Origin: a virus
DNA: 51,251 bases
Direction: 5' to 3' (one strand)
Virus record (IMG/VR): IMGVR_UViG_3300032069_000017
Span: 1-51,251 of that record
Shown here piece by piece: positions 31,768 through 40,171 of the stretch (positions within the stretch are counted from its first letter, which is position 1; each line of letters starts with the position of its first letter). The notes under the pieces are model-generated. The model had not been told where the DNA came from. It searched no databases and worked only from the letters and a program-made list of their open reading frames with translations. Both the position numbers and the translations under genes were made by a program.

Positions 31768-34302
31768 ATGGTTAAGCTTGGTATAGTGTCTGCGGAAACT
31801 TTAATGTACAAGAACAAAGATGGATTTGAAATTCCTACAGTAGTCCTTATAGGGCGTACTGAAAAGGGAGAGAAGAAGGTATGGAGAACCGTATTCTATC
31901 CCTATCTATATTTAACTGAAGAAGATTATATAGATATTAAGGAACAAGATAAAGATACTTTTACTAGGTATATTAAGGAAGTTAAAGGTGTAAAGGCTAG
32001 AACGTTAACTAAGAAGGTTATAACCAAGCTTATTCTTAAGGATAGTAGATATGTTACTGATTTTGTACGGTTCTTAAATAAGTATAATAAGGTTGTTTTA
32101 GATAAGCCTATATTCACGTATGAAGCTGATTTGTCTATTCCAACCATGCTACCTATAAGGTTCTTAATAGATAATAAGATTAAGTCTGGAGTAGATATTA
32201 CTAGTAAAGGTAAGCTTATACCGGTAGATATGGATATTAAACTTAGAAAGTGGTATATAGACTTTGAGGCATTATCTTCTAAGCAAGCCGGTCATGGTCC
32301 TAGAAAGGATGAACCTATACCTATAGTAAGCTACTACGATAATTACTTAGATACTCTATATACTCTCTATGTTATTAATCCTAAGTGGAAGGAAATGCCT
32401 AAGTTTCCTAAGGTTATAGATAAACATATTATACTAGGATTTAAGTTTGAAGCTTTAGTTTTAGATGCTTTAACTAGTATGGTAAAAGATTATAATCCAG
32501 ACATATTTACTGCATGGAACTTAGATAGGTATGATATAGTAAAGTGGACACAAAGAATGATGGTTAATAATCTAGACCCTAAAGCCTTAAGTCCATTTCA
32601 TAGTTTTAGTTGGAAGAGGCTTCCTTATAGGATTAAAGGTAGAATACTATTTGACTTAATGAAAGCCTTTAAGAGGTTTACAGATGCAGAACTAAGGTCT
32701 TATAGTTTAGGACCGGTAGCTGAAGAAGAAAACTTAGGTATAGAAAAAGTACCACTTAAGAAACCTACGCAGTGGATATGGGACAACGAACCAGAAACAT
32801 TGTTTAAGAGGAACGTTAACGATGTTCTTATTATTAAGGCATTAGATGAAAAGTATGACTTAGTAGAAATGTTTAATGACTTAAGGAAAGAATTTGGAGT
32901 ATTGTTCCAAGAAGTATTGCTTAATTATAGGGTATTGGACACAGCATTAATGAGGTTCATAAATGACAAGGTAGTATTAAGAACTAGTTTTAAAGCTGCA
33001 AAGAATAAAGAATCGTATTTAGGTGCTGTAGTAATAGAACCAAAACCGGGACAGTACCATAATATAGTACAGTTTGACTTTAACAGAGAATATCCTAGTA
33101 TAATAAAAGCCTTTAATATTGGACCAGAAACTTATAGAGAATCAGATTATACTGGACCATGCTATACTATAAAGTATAAGGATAAGATTTACAAGTTTGC
33201 TAAGAAACCTAGAAGTTTACTAGCGCAGTTAATAGACTTCTTCTTTAGTAAAAGGAATGAATATGAGAAGGAATACCAGAAGGCTATAGAAAATAAGGAT
33301 GAAGTTAAGATTAAGTCTTGGTATAGGAAAGTATTTAACATTAAGAAAATGACTAATGCTATCTATGGTGTAATGGACTTTCCTAGCTTCAGATTGTATA
33401 AACAAGAATGTTCAGCGGCGACAGCGGCATTAGGAAGAATAGGTATAGAACAGATTAAAAGTGCATTAGATAGTATAGGATATGAAATTATATACGGTGA
33501 TACCGATTCAACTTTTATACAATTGAAGAGTAAGTTAGGTCCAGAAGGTTGTCTATCAGAAGCTAAGGAAATAGTAGAAGTTTTAAATACAGAATTAAGT
33601 AAGTTCTTTAGTAAAGAATATAGTATTTCTAAAGCACCAGCGGAACTAGGCATTAAGAAGATATATAGTGATTACCTATTGTTTGCTAAGAAGAACTATG
33701 CTGGTAAATCTATATGGGATGAAAAGAAAGGCTTTAAAGAGGATTTAGATATGAAGGGTCTTGAAGCAATACGGTCTGATAGTAGTGATATAGAAAAAAG
33801 AGCTGTAGAGAATATAGTTAAGTTGGTATTAGATGGCGAGAAGGAAGATGCTGAAGCTATAAGTAAGGAATACCTAAAATTTATAAAATTGAAGAAGCTT
33901 ACTCCTATAGATGTATCTTATCCACTACAGTTAAAAGCAGACTTTAAGGAATACTTAAGACCTAATAAAAATGATAAAGTTTCTATACCATCGCATGTAA
34001 GAGCAGCAATCTATAGTAATATGTTCTTAGATACAGACTATACTAAGGAAGACAAACCTAGAAGATTACCTATAATAGTTAAAGAGAAAATATATAAGCA
34101 GCAGCAAACATTATTTAATGATGATATATATCCTACGGAGTGGGAATGGGAAGGACAGAAGTTCCATCTTAATGGTATAAGCATTACTGAAGATACGGAT
34201 ATACCAGAATGGTTTATAGAGAAGATAGACTGGCAGCATATTTACGATAGACTAGAAGGAAAACTTAGTAAAATATTAAGCTTGGTGAAGAAGAACGAAT
34301 AG
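31768..34302 (+). CDS. polB: Family B DNA polymerase with proofreading exonuclease
   Basis: An 844-residue replicative polymerase. Exonuclease motifs: Exo I in WYIDFEAL (about residue 163), Exo II in TAWNLDRYD (about 252), Exo III region near NVNDVLIIKALDEKY. Polymerase motifs: A in DFNREYPSII (about 437), B in KKMTNAIYG (about 527), C in YGDTDST (about 577). All key Asp residues are present. The sequence favours an RNA/DNA-primed archaeal-type enzyme; I do not see the extra TPR regions of protein-primed forms. It has its own promoter with the shared operator. Confidence 0.95.
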   Translation: MVKLGIVSAETLMYKNKDGFEIPTVVLIGRTEKGEKKVWRTVFYPYLYLTEEDYIDIKEQDKDTFTRYIKEVKGVKARTLTKKVITKLILKDSRYVTDFVRFLNKYNKVVLDKPIFTYEADLSIPTMLPIRFLIDNKIKSGVDITSKGKLIPVDMDIKLRKWYIDFEALSSKQAGHGPRKDEPIPIVSYYDNYLDTLYTLYVINPKWKEMPKFPKVIDKHIILGFKFEALVLDALTSMVKDYNPDIFTAWNLDRYDIVKWTQRMMVNNLDPKALSPFHSFSWKRLPYRIKGRILFDLMKAFKRFTDAELRSYSLGPVAEEENLGIEKVPLKKPTQWIWDNEPETLFKRNVNDVLIIKALDEKYDLVEMFNDLRKEFGVLFQEVLLNYRVLDTALMRFINDKVVLRTSFKAAKNKESYLGAVVIEPKPGQYHNIVQFDFNREYPSIIKAFNIGPETYRESDYTGPCYTIKYKDKIYKFAKKPRSLLAQLIDFFFSKRNEYEKEYQKAIENKDEVKIKSWYRKVFNIKKMTNAIYGVMDFPSFRLYKQECSAATAALGRIGIEQIKSALDSIGYEIIYGDTDSTFIQLKSKLGPEGCLSEAKEIVEVLNTELSKFFSKEYSISKAPAELGIKKIYSDYLLFAKKNYAGKSIWDEKKGFKEDLDMKGLEAIRSDSSDIEKRAVENIVKLVLDGEKEDAEAISKEYLKFIKLKKLTPIDVSYPLQLKADFKEYLRPNKNDKVSIPSHVRAAIYSNMFLDTDYTKEDKPRRLPIIVKEKIYKQQQTLFNDDIYPTEWEWEGQKFHLNGISITEDTDIPEWFIEKIDWQHIYDRLEGKLSKILSLVKKNE

Positions 34303-34501
34303 AAAATATAGTAATAATAAACTTATAGCTTGGGTTCAGAATAAATGTATTTCTTGTGGTAGATTTCTTAGTAAATACCAAACTAAATATTGTTCTGTAT
34401 GTGGTAGTAATAATAGATATATGAAAAGGTATCGTAGAAGTTCTAAGCAAAGGGAATATCATAAATTATATATGAGAAAATGGGTGATAAAAAATAAATA
34501 A
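34295..34501 (+). CDS. Zinc-ribbon protein with apparent ACG start
   Basis: The frame gives NRKYSNNKLIAWVQNKC and CISCGRFLSKYQTKYCSVC, then a basic helix, clearly a paralogue of 23297-23572. It opens at a stop inside polB and has no ATG, GTG or TTG before the zinc ribbon. The ACG at 34295 is six nt after GGTGA (34284-34288), the spacing used by other genes. About 68 residues. A +1 fusion to polB is the other option. Confidence 0.5.
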   Translation, partial: TNRKYSNNKLIAWVQNKCISCGRFLSKYQTKYCSVCGSNNRYMKRYRRSSKQREYHKLYMRKWVIKNK

Positions 34502-34874
34502 AAGACCTGTTTTAGCTTATCTTTCATATCCATATTCAAGTGACCCTAAGGGTAACCAGTTGAAGGGTCGTAAACTAGCAATAGAAATTATGAAGAAGTA
34601 TCCTAATATATTTATTATATTACCACATACGGCAGTAGATACTACTCTATTTGGAGACTTTGAAGAGAGGACCGGTGAACATACTACAGAAGACCATGAA
34701 TTAGCACAAAGGCTTGAATATATAATATTAAGTAAAATAGACCTCTTTATTATTGGAGTAGAATATAAGGATATGAGTAGTGGTATGACATGGGAACATT
34801 CATATTGTAAGTGGCTTAATGAAACTAGAAAGAAGCAGATAGAAATTAAGTTTATTAGGGAGTTACTACCATGA
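34494..34874 (+). CDS. Nucleoside 2-deoxyribosyltransferase-like protein, apparent ATA start
   Basis: A 126-residue protein. ATA 34494 lies six nt after GGTGA (34483-34487) and gives INKRPVLAYLSYPYSSDPKGN, the typical first strand and loop of this fold; the first ATG (34560) would remove it. The end has IGVEYKDMSSGMTWEHSYC, matching the SSG-x-x-x-E element. Such proteins act on nucleosides or are uncharacterised DUF4406 members. Next to a DUF1599-like gene, a role in nucleotide modification is possible. Confidence 0.65.
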   Translation: MNKRPVLAYLSYPYSSDPKGNQLKGRKLAIEIMKKYPNIFIILPHTAVDTTLFGDFEERTGEHTTEDHELAQRLEYIILSKIDLFIIGVEYKDMSSGMTWEHSYCKWLNETRKKQIEIKFIRELLP

Positions 34875-35212
34875 AGACTAGTGAAATGGCTATAGAAATG
34901 AAGAAGACCTTAGAAAACTTAGTAAATCTATTCTTAGATAGGAATAGTCAATATGCTGGAGAAGAAGAATGGGCTGCTAACTTTATTAGGAATGCTAAGA
35001 TTATAGAAGCTATGAGAGTAGATAAGATTATGACTAAGCCTTATGGTAAGTCTATAGCTATGGTAGTAGATAAAGTGGATAGGTTAGTTAATGGAATCTT
35101 AGTAAAAGAACAAGGAATAAAAATTACTCACTTAGAAGATAGTATAGACGATGCTATAGTTTATTTATTTATTACTAAGATGTTACTTAAAGAGGTTGAT
35201 ATAATTGAATAG
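34871..35212 (+). CDS. DUF1599/nucleotide-modification-associated-like protein
   Basis: A 113-residue helical protein with FLDRNSQYAGEEEWAANFIRNAKIIE, then KPYGKSIAMVVDKVDRLVNG and HLEDSIDDAIVYLFI. The pattern R...Y...NF....K..R......D...D...Y is that of the all-α domain named nucleotide modification associated domain 1. It starts in an ATGA overlap. This fits the idea of modified nucleotides raised by the synthase homologue. Confidence 0.6.
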   Translation: MKTSEMAIEMKKTLENLVNLFLDRNSQYAGEEEWAANFIRNAKIIEAMRVDKIMTKPYGKSIAMVVDKVDRLVNGILVKEQGIKITHLEDSIDDAIVYLFITKMLLKEVDIIE

Positions 35213-35363
35213 GAAAAAAGTTATAGAACTGCTTAAGGATATTCAGAGATACTATTGTAGAATGTGTGAAATAATGATTGGTGGAAAGGATATAGATGTA
35301 TGCTTTAAATGCCCTTACCATAAAAAGTTTAATGATATATTAAAGGAATTGAATGATATATGA
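35205..35363 (+). CDS. Small zinc-finger protein
   Basis: A 52-residue protein from TTG 35205 with CRMC and CFKCPYH, a Cx2C...Cx2C site. It overlaps both neighbours (TTGAATAG, ATGA). Confidence 0.5.
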   Translation: MNRKKVIELLKDIQRYYCRMCEIMIGGKDIDVCFKCPYHKKFNDILKELNDI

Positions 35364-35461
35364 TAGATGAAGTTTGGGTTGCAATATTTGTAGTATGGTT
35401 AATAGTAGACGTTATATCTACTATTATAGATATATACCTTAGGGTAAAGAAGGGAAAGTAG
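35360..35461 (+). CDS. Single-helix membrane peptide
   Basis: A 33-residue peptide, one hydrophobic helix (VWVAIFVVWLIVDVIST) and a basic end. ATGA overlap. Confidence 0.45.
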   Translation: MIDEVWVAIFVVWLIVDVISTIIDIYLRVKKGK

Positions 35462-35462
35462 A

Positions 35463-35825
35463 ATGTTTCCAAAAGTAACAACAGATTATAAGGAATATTA
35501 TAGGTTATGTAATGGAAAATGTTTAGGTATAAGAGAATATCCTACTCCTACAGCTAAAGGATACTATAGTAACAGTATTATCTGGGTTAGACAGTTAAAG
35601 CCTATAACTTTATTCCATGAGTTTATACACCATGTCCTTCATAGTATAGGAAATAGGGATGGTGGAACTAGACTATTCTTTGACTTAATAGATGATATAC
35701 AAGATACATTCTATCATAGTATTAGGTATAAGGGTTGGAGAAGTAAACGAGTTAAGTGGATAGTTAAGGATATTATTAAGACTTCTTGGAACGATTGGCT
35801 TGATTGGATGTTGTGTCGAAGTTGA
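35463..35825 (+). CDS. Small HExxH protein
   Basis: A 120-residue protein with TLFHEFIHHVLHSIG at about residues 49-63, an HExxH motif, followed by a Trp-rich basic C-terminus. Upstream, a hairpin with IIWVRQLKP resembles the edge strand of zincins. It is the third mini metallopeptidase-like protein. Its stop overlaps the next TTG (TTGA). Confidence 0.6.
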   Translation: MFPKVTTDYKEYYRLCNGKCLGIREYPTPTAKGYYSNSIIWVRQLKPITLFHEFIHHVLHSIGNRDGGTRLFFDLIDDIQDTFYHSIRYKGWRSKRVKWIVKDIIKTSWNDWLDWMLCRS

Positions 35826-36103
35826 AAGATAAGTATCTTATTGAACGTTATATTCTGCTTAAGGTTATAAGAAATAATCCTAAGTCTACACGTTATTGGC
35901 TGAGAAGTAGATTAAGTAAGCTAGGATGGAATATGTATGACCAGTTGTTTAGAAACATATTAGAAAGGCTATCTAAAGACGGTTTAGTTAAATTAGACTT
36001 AGAGAAAGATTATTCCTATTCTATAAGTATAACAGAAGCTGGTATAAAGGAAATTAGTAATTTAGAAATGAAGATTAAAACAATACTATTCATAAGTGGG
36101 TAA
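35822..36103 (+). CDS. Winged-helix DNA-binding protein
   Basis: A 93-residue protein from TTG 35822 (an ATG at 35804 is also in frame). Helices LKVIRNNPKSTRYWLRSRLSKLGW and LFRNILERLSKDGLV are followed by a wing (YSYSISITEAGIKEI), the typical archaeal wHTH. It could regulate the late genes that begin just downstream. Confidence 0.65.
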   Translation: MKDKYLIERYILLKVIRNNPKSTRYWLRSRLSKLGWNMYDQLFRNILERLSKDGLVKLDLEKDYSYSISITEAGIKEISNLEMKIKTILFISG

Positions 36104-36110
36104 TTAGTAA

Positions 36111-36121
36111 GCCTTAAATAA
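36111..36121 (+). promoter_or_regulatory. Late promoter before the protease gene
   Basis: AAGCCTTAAATAA, 35 nt before ATG 36156, has the same form as the boxes before 15244 and 16270. Confidence 0.55.
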
Positions 36122-36155
36122 GTAAGTTTACTCTTATATTAAGTAGGTAATTATT

Positions 36156-37025
36156 ATGTATGAAGTAAAAGATATAGAGAAAATGCATAAAGAGATGCTT
36201 TGGACTACTGTAAGAATAAAGGCAGAAAAGGCTTGGGGCAGCGGGACTGCAATATATTCTGGACAAGACAAAAATGGTGATTGGCATGTTTATATAATAA
36301 CCTGCTACCATGTTATAGCAGATAATATTAAGGTAGAGACTAAGTTTGATGCTAGAGTAGGCTATGATATTAAGAAGGAAACAAGGATACCAGCAGAAAT
36401 TGAATTTTTCTATTATGATAAGTTTAGTATATGTCAAGGAGTAAGCGGTAGTACAAAAGCTGATATTGTAGCCTATGATGCAGATGCTGATATTGCTGTA
36501 TTAAAGCTTAGAAAGAATGCCCCGGTAGAATGGATAGCTAGTATGTTCCCTAAAGGTAAAGAGTCTGAAGTACATGTATTTGATAACGTATGGGCTTGCG
36601 GCGCAGCTCTAGGACATGAACCAATAGCTACATACGGTATAATAAACTTTATGAATGAACTAATGATGGAAGAAGGTGGAGTAGAATACTGGATGTCCAG
36701 TGCGCAGATTATCTTTGGTAATAGTGGTGGAGCTATATTTAGGTATTCTAAAGAAAGAGATAGATATGAATACTTAGGTATTCCAGCTAGGATAAGCGTT
36801 AGCATAGCTGGGTTTATGCCTGACCCTATTACGCACATGGGATTCTTTGTACCTATAACTAGAGTGTATAAACTATTAGATGATAACTTCTATCAGTTTA
36901 TATATGATAAGGAATATACTATAGAACAATGTGAGAAACTTAGAGAAGAATATAAGAAGGAACAAGAAAAACTATTAATGGCACGGTTCGGTGGTACTCC
37001 TAAAAGGGAACAGAAAACACGCTAA
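36156..37025 (+). CDS. Trypsin-like serine protease
   Basis: A 289-residue protein with a complete triad pattern: His in ITCYHVIA (about residue 52), Asp in DADIAVLKL (about 111) and Ser in FGNSGGAIF (about 190). The C-terminus is a long charged helix (YKKEQEKLLMARF). No signal peptide. It sits at the head of the structural region and faces the capsid gene, so it may process capsid proteins or host factors; the fused protease at 43210 is the more usual maturation enzyme. Confidence 0.8.
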   Translation: MYEVKDIEKMHKEMLWTTVRIKAEKAWGSGTAIYSGQDKNGDWHVYIITCYHVIADNIKVETKFDARVGYDIKKETRIPAEIEFFYYDKFSICQGVSGSTKADIVAYDADADIAVLKLRKNAPVEWIASMFPKGKESEVHVFDNVWACGAALGHEPIATYGIINFMNELMMEEGGVEYWMSSAQIIFGNSGGAIFRYSKERDRYEYLGIPARISVSIAGFMPDPITHMGFFVPITRVYKLLDDNFYQFIYDKEYTIEQCEKLREEYKKEQEKLLMARFGGTPKREQKTR

Positions 37026-37064
37026 GTTTCCTATTTTTATAATAAACAGTTAGAGGTATATAAT

Positions 37065-37286
37065 ATGGGGCTCTCCGATAACAAATGCGATTCGTGTAGT
37101 GAAGAAGTAGGTTACTTATTTCCTATAGCTATAATTGATGAACTACCTAGTGGCGGTATGAAGATGGTTATTAAATACTACTGTTGGGATTGTTATGATA
37201 TTATAACAGATACAGCTAAAAGTGAATTAGATGAGAAAGATGATGAAGAAGATGAAGATGAAGATAAAGACCAAGAAGATGAGTAA
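37065..37286 (+). CDS. Small zinc-binding protein with acidic tail
   Basis: A 73-residue protein with CDSCSEEVG and CWDC pairs and a tail of about 20 Asp/Glu residues. Acidic tails mimic DNA or bind basic proteins, but the role is unknown. The upstream gap holds a T-rich stretch and a TTTTTATAATAA box. Confidence 0.6.
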   Translation: MGLSDNKCDSCSEEVGYLFPIAIIDELPSGGMKMVIKYYCWDCYDIITDTAKSELDEKDDEEDEDEDKDQEDE

Positions 37287-37331
37287 CCATTCTTAGTTTA
37301 TTAGTTTAAATATAAAGAACTATAAACACTA

Positions 37332-37340
37332 TTTATATAT
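37332..37340 (+). promoter_or_regulatory. Major capsid gene promoter
   Basis: TTTATATAT is close to the archaeal TATA consensus, 87 nt before the capsid ATG, leaving a leader of roughly 60 nt. TTTAAATA at 37305-37312 is a second candidate. The gap 37287-37426 holds no gene. Confidence 0.5.
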
Positions 37341-37426
37341 CTCTTTTAACATATTACTTATTAGATTAGTATGAAATCTACATCTGAACTGGGTGGAGTA
37401 AATTTAAAGTATAGGGAGATTAAATT

Positions 37427-38608
37427 ATGCAATTTAATAAGAAGCTCCTAGAAGCTAAACCAGAGAGTGAAGAAGTAAAGGAATTTATAAAGCGTACTAG
37501 TACAGAGTATCATCCATTTGTTGACAAGTGGATAAAGAACTATGACAAAGCACTAAAGGAAGGCGAAATTGAAATAGGTGCTTTACGTGGTCAGACTGTG
37601 GCTGATGCTGTTGCCGCTGGCGGTGGAATGCAGGTTTATGCTACACTAGAAATCTTTAACGCTGTCATTAGAGGTTTTACTAGATATATGGATGACAGTT
37701 TCGTACGTAAGTATGTAACTGATTCCGTTATCTTTAAGATACCTAAGACAGAATATAGAGAACTAGTTGGTAGTATAAGTGCTGGAGAACTACCACATAC
37801 AGAGAAAATGATTGACTATGCTACTGTTGATTTGTCTACTCCAGAATCAGAACGTGGTGGCAAGGTAACTTGGACACGTTCATTGCTAGAGGATGTAACC
37901 TTTGACGTTCAGGCAGAAATGGCTGAAGGTCTAGGTCATGCTATAGCATATAAGATTACGAATGATATACTTACTGCTTTACTAGCAGTTCCAGTTTTGG
38001 CTATGCCTAAGAATGCTAAGGTAACTATTAGTTCTCCAATTACATGGGACCAGTTCCTAGATGTGATTGGGGCAGTAGATACCGGTGTAACAGACTATAC
38101 TATTACTATGACTGCTGGTGCTGACAATGCGGTTCCAAGCGACATTGGCAAGATGGTTAAGGACGACGGTGTTGAAATTGGTCCACTAGTATCATTTACT
38201 CGTGGGTCAAATCCAGCGGTATGGGTGGTTGCAACTAGAGCAACAGTAGCTAATGCTAGTGCTATGACTATTACTGGTGGAACAGGTTCAGGTACTTCCG
38301 CCTCAAGTGTAAAGAACGCCGGTGTGAGGACTTATGGTCCGGCTGACTTCTGTTTGGTAAGTCCAGATGTTTACTGGCAACTGTTGAACATCATACAGAT
38401 GACTAACGTCCTATATGAAGGTTCTACAGACCCAGTAAATAAAGGAGTTATTAAACTAGCTTTAGGCACAAGTATTGTTAAGCAGTCATTGCTTCCAGCA
38501 GGAACTGTAATTGCTCTTAACAGTGAAAAGGCTATAGCTCTGGTTACTAGACGAGCATTAAAGATAGAACCAGTATTATTCCCAGTAAATAGAGGTTATA
38601 TAGTATGA
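37427..38608 (+). CDS. Major capsid protein, HK97 fold (main part)
   Basis: A 393-residue protein. The N-terminal arm is charged and helical, then β/α core (FKIPKTEYRELVGSISAGEL, VTWTRSLLEDVTFDVQ, a spine-like helix with LGHAIAYKITNDIL). A β-rich insertion at about 215-290 (TITMTAGADNAVP ... AMTITGGTGSGTS) looks like an added surface domain. The end LVTRRALKIEPVLFPVNRG normally continues into a last strand pair; that part is found after the HNH gene at 38975-39079. Order with terminase, portal and protease confirms the identity. Confidence 0.8.
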   Translation: MQFNKKLLEAKPESEEVKEFIKRTSTEYHPFVDKWIKNYDKALKEGEIEIGALRGQTVADAVAAGGGMQVYATLEIFNAVIRGFTRYMDDSFVRKYVTDSVIFKIPKTEYRELVGSISAGELPHTEKMIDYATVDLSTPESERGGKVTWTRSLLEDVTFDVQAEMAEGLGHAIAYKITNDILTALLAVPVLAMPKNAKVTISSPITWDQFLDVIGAVDTGVTDYTITMTAGADNAVPSDIGKMVKDDGVEIGPLVSFTRGSNPAVWVVATRATVANASAMTITGGTGSGTSASSVKNAGVRTYGPADFCLVSPDVYWQLLNIIQMTNVLYEGSTDPVNKGVIKLALGTSIVKQSLLPAGTVIALNSEKAIALVTRRALKIEPVLFPVNRGYIV

Positions 38609-38976
38609 TATGTCCAGTATGTAAGAAGAATTTTATTCCAGACAAATATCATCCTTATGCTACAAGATGTTCTGCTAAATGCAGTAATATCTTTAATAGG
38701 TTAATTCATAATTATCAATTAGAACGTAGGCATAAGGTTAAGAAAGAGATATTTGAGTTACTCGGTAATAAATGTGTTAAATGCGGATATACCGGTGTAG
38801 CTCTTCAAGTGGACCACATTAATGGTGGTGGAAAGAAGGAAATTACTGAATACCGAATTAAACAAAGTTCTCTTGTGTATTGGATTCATATCTTGGCAAA
38901 GATTAAGGCTGGTAGTAAGGACTACCAACTTCTTTGTGCAAACCATAATTGGGAGAAATATTATGGCAATATATAA
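38605..38976 (+). CDS. HNH endonuclease inside the capsid gene
   Basis: A 123-residue protein starting in ATGA overlap. N-terminal zinc ribbon (CPVC, CSAKC), then LLGNKCVKCGYTGVALQVDHINGGG and YQLLCANHNWEK, an HNH with zinc-binding Cys. A close paralogue lies before the terminase (40171). A 9-bp inverted repeat (AGAGGTTAT at 38591, ATAACTTCT at 38976) brackets it. It is small, so no self-splicing intron core fits with it. Confidence 0.75.
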   Translation: MICPVCKKNFIPDKYHPYATRCSAKCSNIFNRLIHNYQLERRHKVKKEIFELLGNKCVKCGYTGVALQVDHINGGGKKEITEYRIKQSSLVYWIHILAKIKAGSKDYQLLCANHNWEKYYGNI

Positions 38977-39079
38977 TAACTTCTATCTGGAATGGAATGA
39001 ATATGGTTTTATTGGAACTGTTCGTTATGGTGTAACAGCCATATATCCGGGAGCTATTCAACTAGGACAAATAGCATAG
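38963..39079 (+). CDS. Detached C-terminal segment of the major capsid protein
   Basis: The frame reads NNFYLEWNEYGFIGTVRYG, then TAIYPGAIQLGQIA-stop. This is the usual last strand pair of HK97-type capsid proteins (a GFxxxxRxG-x-x-x...AI pattern). Removing 38600-38974 (375 nt) would join it in frame after NRGY. It could be made as a separate 38-residue peptide from ATG 38963 or joined by RNA splicing. Confidence 0.6.
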   Translation: MAIYNNFYLEWNEYGFIGTVRYGVTAIYPGAIQLGQIA

Positions 39080-39090
39080 GTTGGCTAATA

Positions 39091-39810
39091 GTGGAATCAA
39101 CCACTCAACCTTCTCCTTTTTTATACTATTTTTCCGTCAGCAAACTCGCTCATTTTGATTTTTGTAATAAGCGTTGTAAGTTAGAAGTATTTAACCAAGT
39201 TGCTGAACCTAAGGTTGGTATGGGTTCTGTAGCTAAAGGTAATAAAATGCATTGGTTATATAGTTATTCATATAAGGACTTTGATAGGATAAGAGTAAGG
39301 TATGAACTTAGAAACTTAGCTACTTTATATAGAGGAAGATTAGGATTTGAGAAGAAGATAGAAGTAGGAAATAAAATAGTAATTATAGTTAGGGGAATGT
39401 ATGATGACCTACGAATTTTAAGGGACACTAAGACTAACAGTAAATATACTAGTTTAGTAGAAGTAAAGACCACTAGTAAAAAGTATATGTGGACCAGAGA
39501 AGTTAAGGCAGCAGTAAGACAGCTTCAATTGTATATGTGGTTACTAAAAGAAATATTAGAAAAACTTAATTATCCTTTATGGAAACGGTCTTATGTAGAA
39601 GTCTATAGTCAGAAGGGTGGTTCACTATTAAGGGTTATACCAGTAAAGTATAACTATGACATAGAAGATTGGATACGATATGTAGTAAAGGTATTCCAAG
39701 GATTAGAACCAGCATCTATACCACCATATAAGTTCTGTAAGTTGTGTCCGGTAAACGTTAAAACAAACTGTGATTGGTATAGGATAAGAAAGGGATATTA
39801 TGATAAGTAA
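39091..39810 (+). CDS. Cas4-like PD-(D/E)XK nuclease with Fe-S Cys
   Basis: A 239-residue protein with a GTG start. N-terminal FCNKRC, a His in GNKMHWLYS (about 52), Asp in RGMYDD (about 110), LVEVKTTSK (about 125-133) and QLQLYMWLL, then C-terminal CKLC and C. This matches Cas4/RecB-type nucleases whose four Cys hold a 4Fe-4S cluster. There is no CRISPR here. Archaeal viruses often carry such nucleases for replication or recombination. Confidence 0.75.
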   Translation: MESTTQPSPFLYYFSVSKLAHFDFCNKRCKLEVFNQVAEPKVGMGSVAKGNKMHWLYSYSYKDFDRIRVRYELRNLATLYRGRLGFEKKIEVGNKIVIIVRGMYDDLRILRDTKTNSKYTSLVEVKTTSKKYMWTREVKAAVRQLQLYMWLLKEILEKLNYPLWKRSYVEVYSQKGGSLLRVIPVKYNYDIEDWIRYVVKVFQGLEPASIPPYKFCKLCPVNVKTNCDWYRIRKGYYDK

Positions 39811-40171
39811 AAAGAGAAAGTATAGGGATATAAAGTTTACTAGATTAGTAGTTAATATAGATATTATTGGTTGTTCCGCCCATTTAAGAAATAATAATAA
39901 GACTATAGGTTCTTGTAAATGGGAGATTCAGAATAAAGGGGATATGTATATATCAGATTTTGGTATAGAAGATAAGTATCAAGGTAAAGGTTATGGTAAT
40001 TTCTTAGCTAGAATAGTAATAGACTTAGCTAAGTTATATCATCTTAAGACTATCTATTTAATAGATGGGGCTATTCCAGAAGGGTTCTGGCAACAACTAG
40101 GATTTAAGACTAAGTTTCTATATAAGAATAAGGTTAAAGTTGATACCGGTAATGTGGAACTGAAGTTATAA
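39800..40171 (+). CDS. GNAT-family acetyltransferase
   Basis: A 123-residue protein. The acetyl-CoA motif is DKYQGKGYGNFLARIVIDLA (about residues 55-74) after strand YISDFGI, and GFWQQLGFK follows, the standard GNAT end. Substrate unknown. It overlaps the nuclease by 11 nt and its stop overlaps the HNH start. Confidence 0.75.
   Translation: MISKKRKYRDIKFTRLVVNIDIIGCSAHLRNNNKTIGSCKWEIQNKGDMYISDFGIEDKYQGKGYGNFLARIVIDLAKLYHLKTIYLIDGAIPEGFWQQLGFKTKFLYKNKVKVDTGNVELKL

Noticed and set aside
38600-38974. Group I or II intron in the capsid gene
   Set aside because: The insert is about 375 nt and almost entirely filled by the HNH gene, leaving no room for a ribozyme core.
39091-39810. CRISPR adaptation role for the Cas4-like protein
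   Set aside because: No Cas1, Cas2 or repeat array is present; viral Cas4-like nucleases commonly occur alone.
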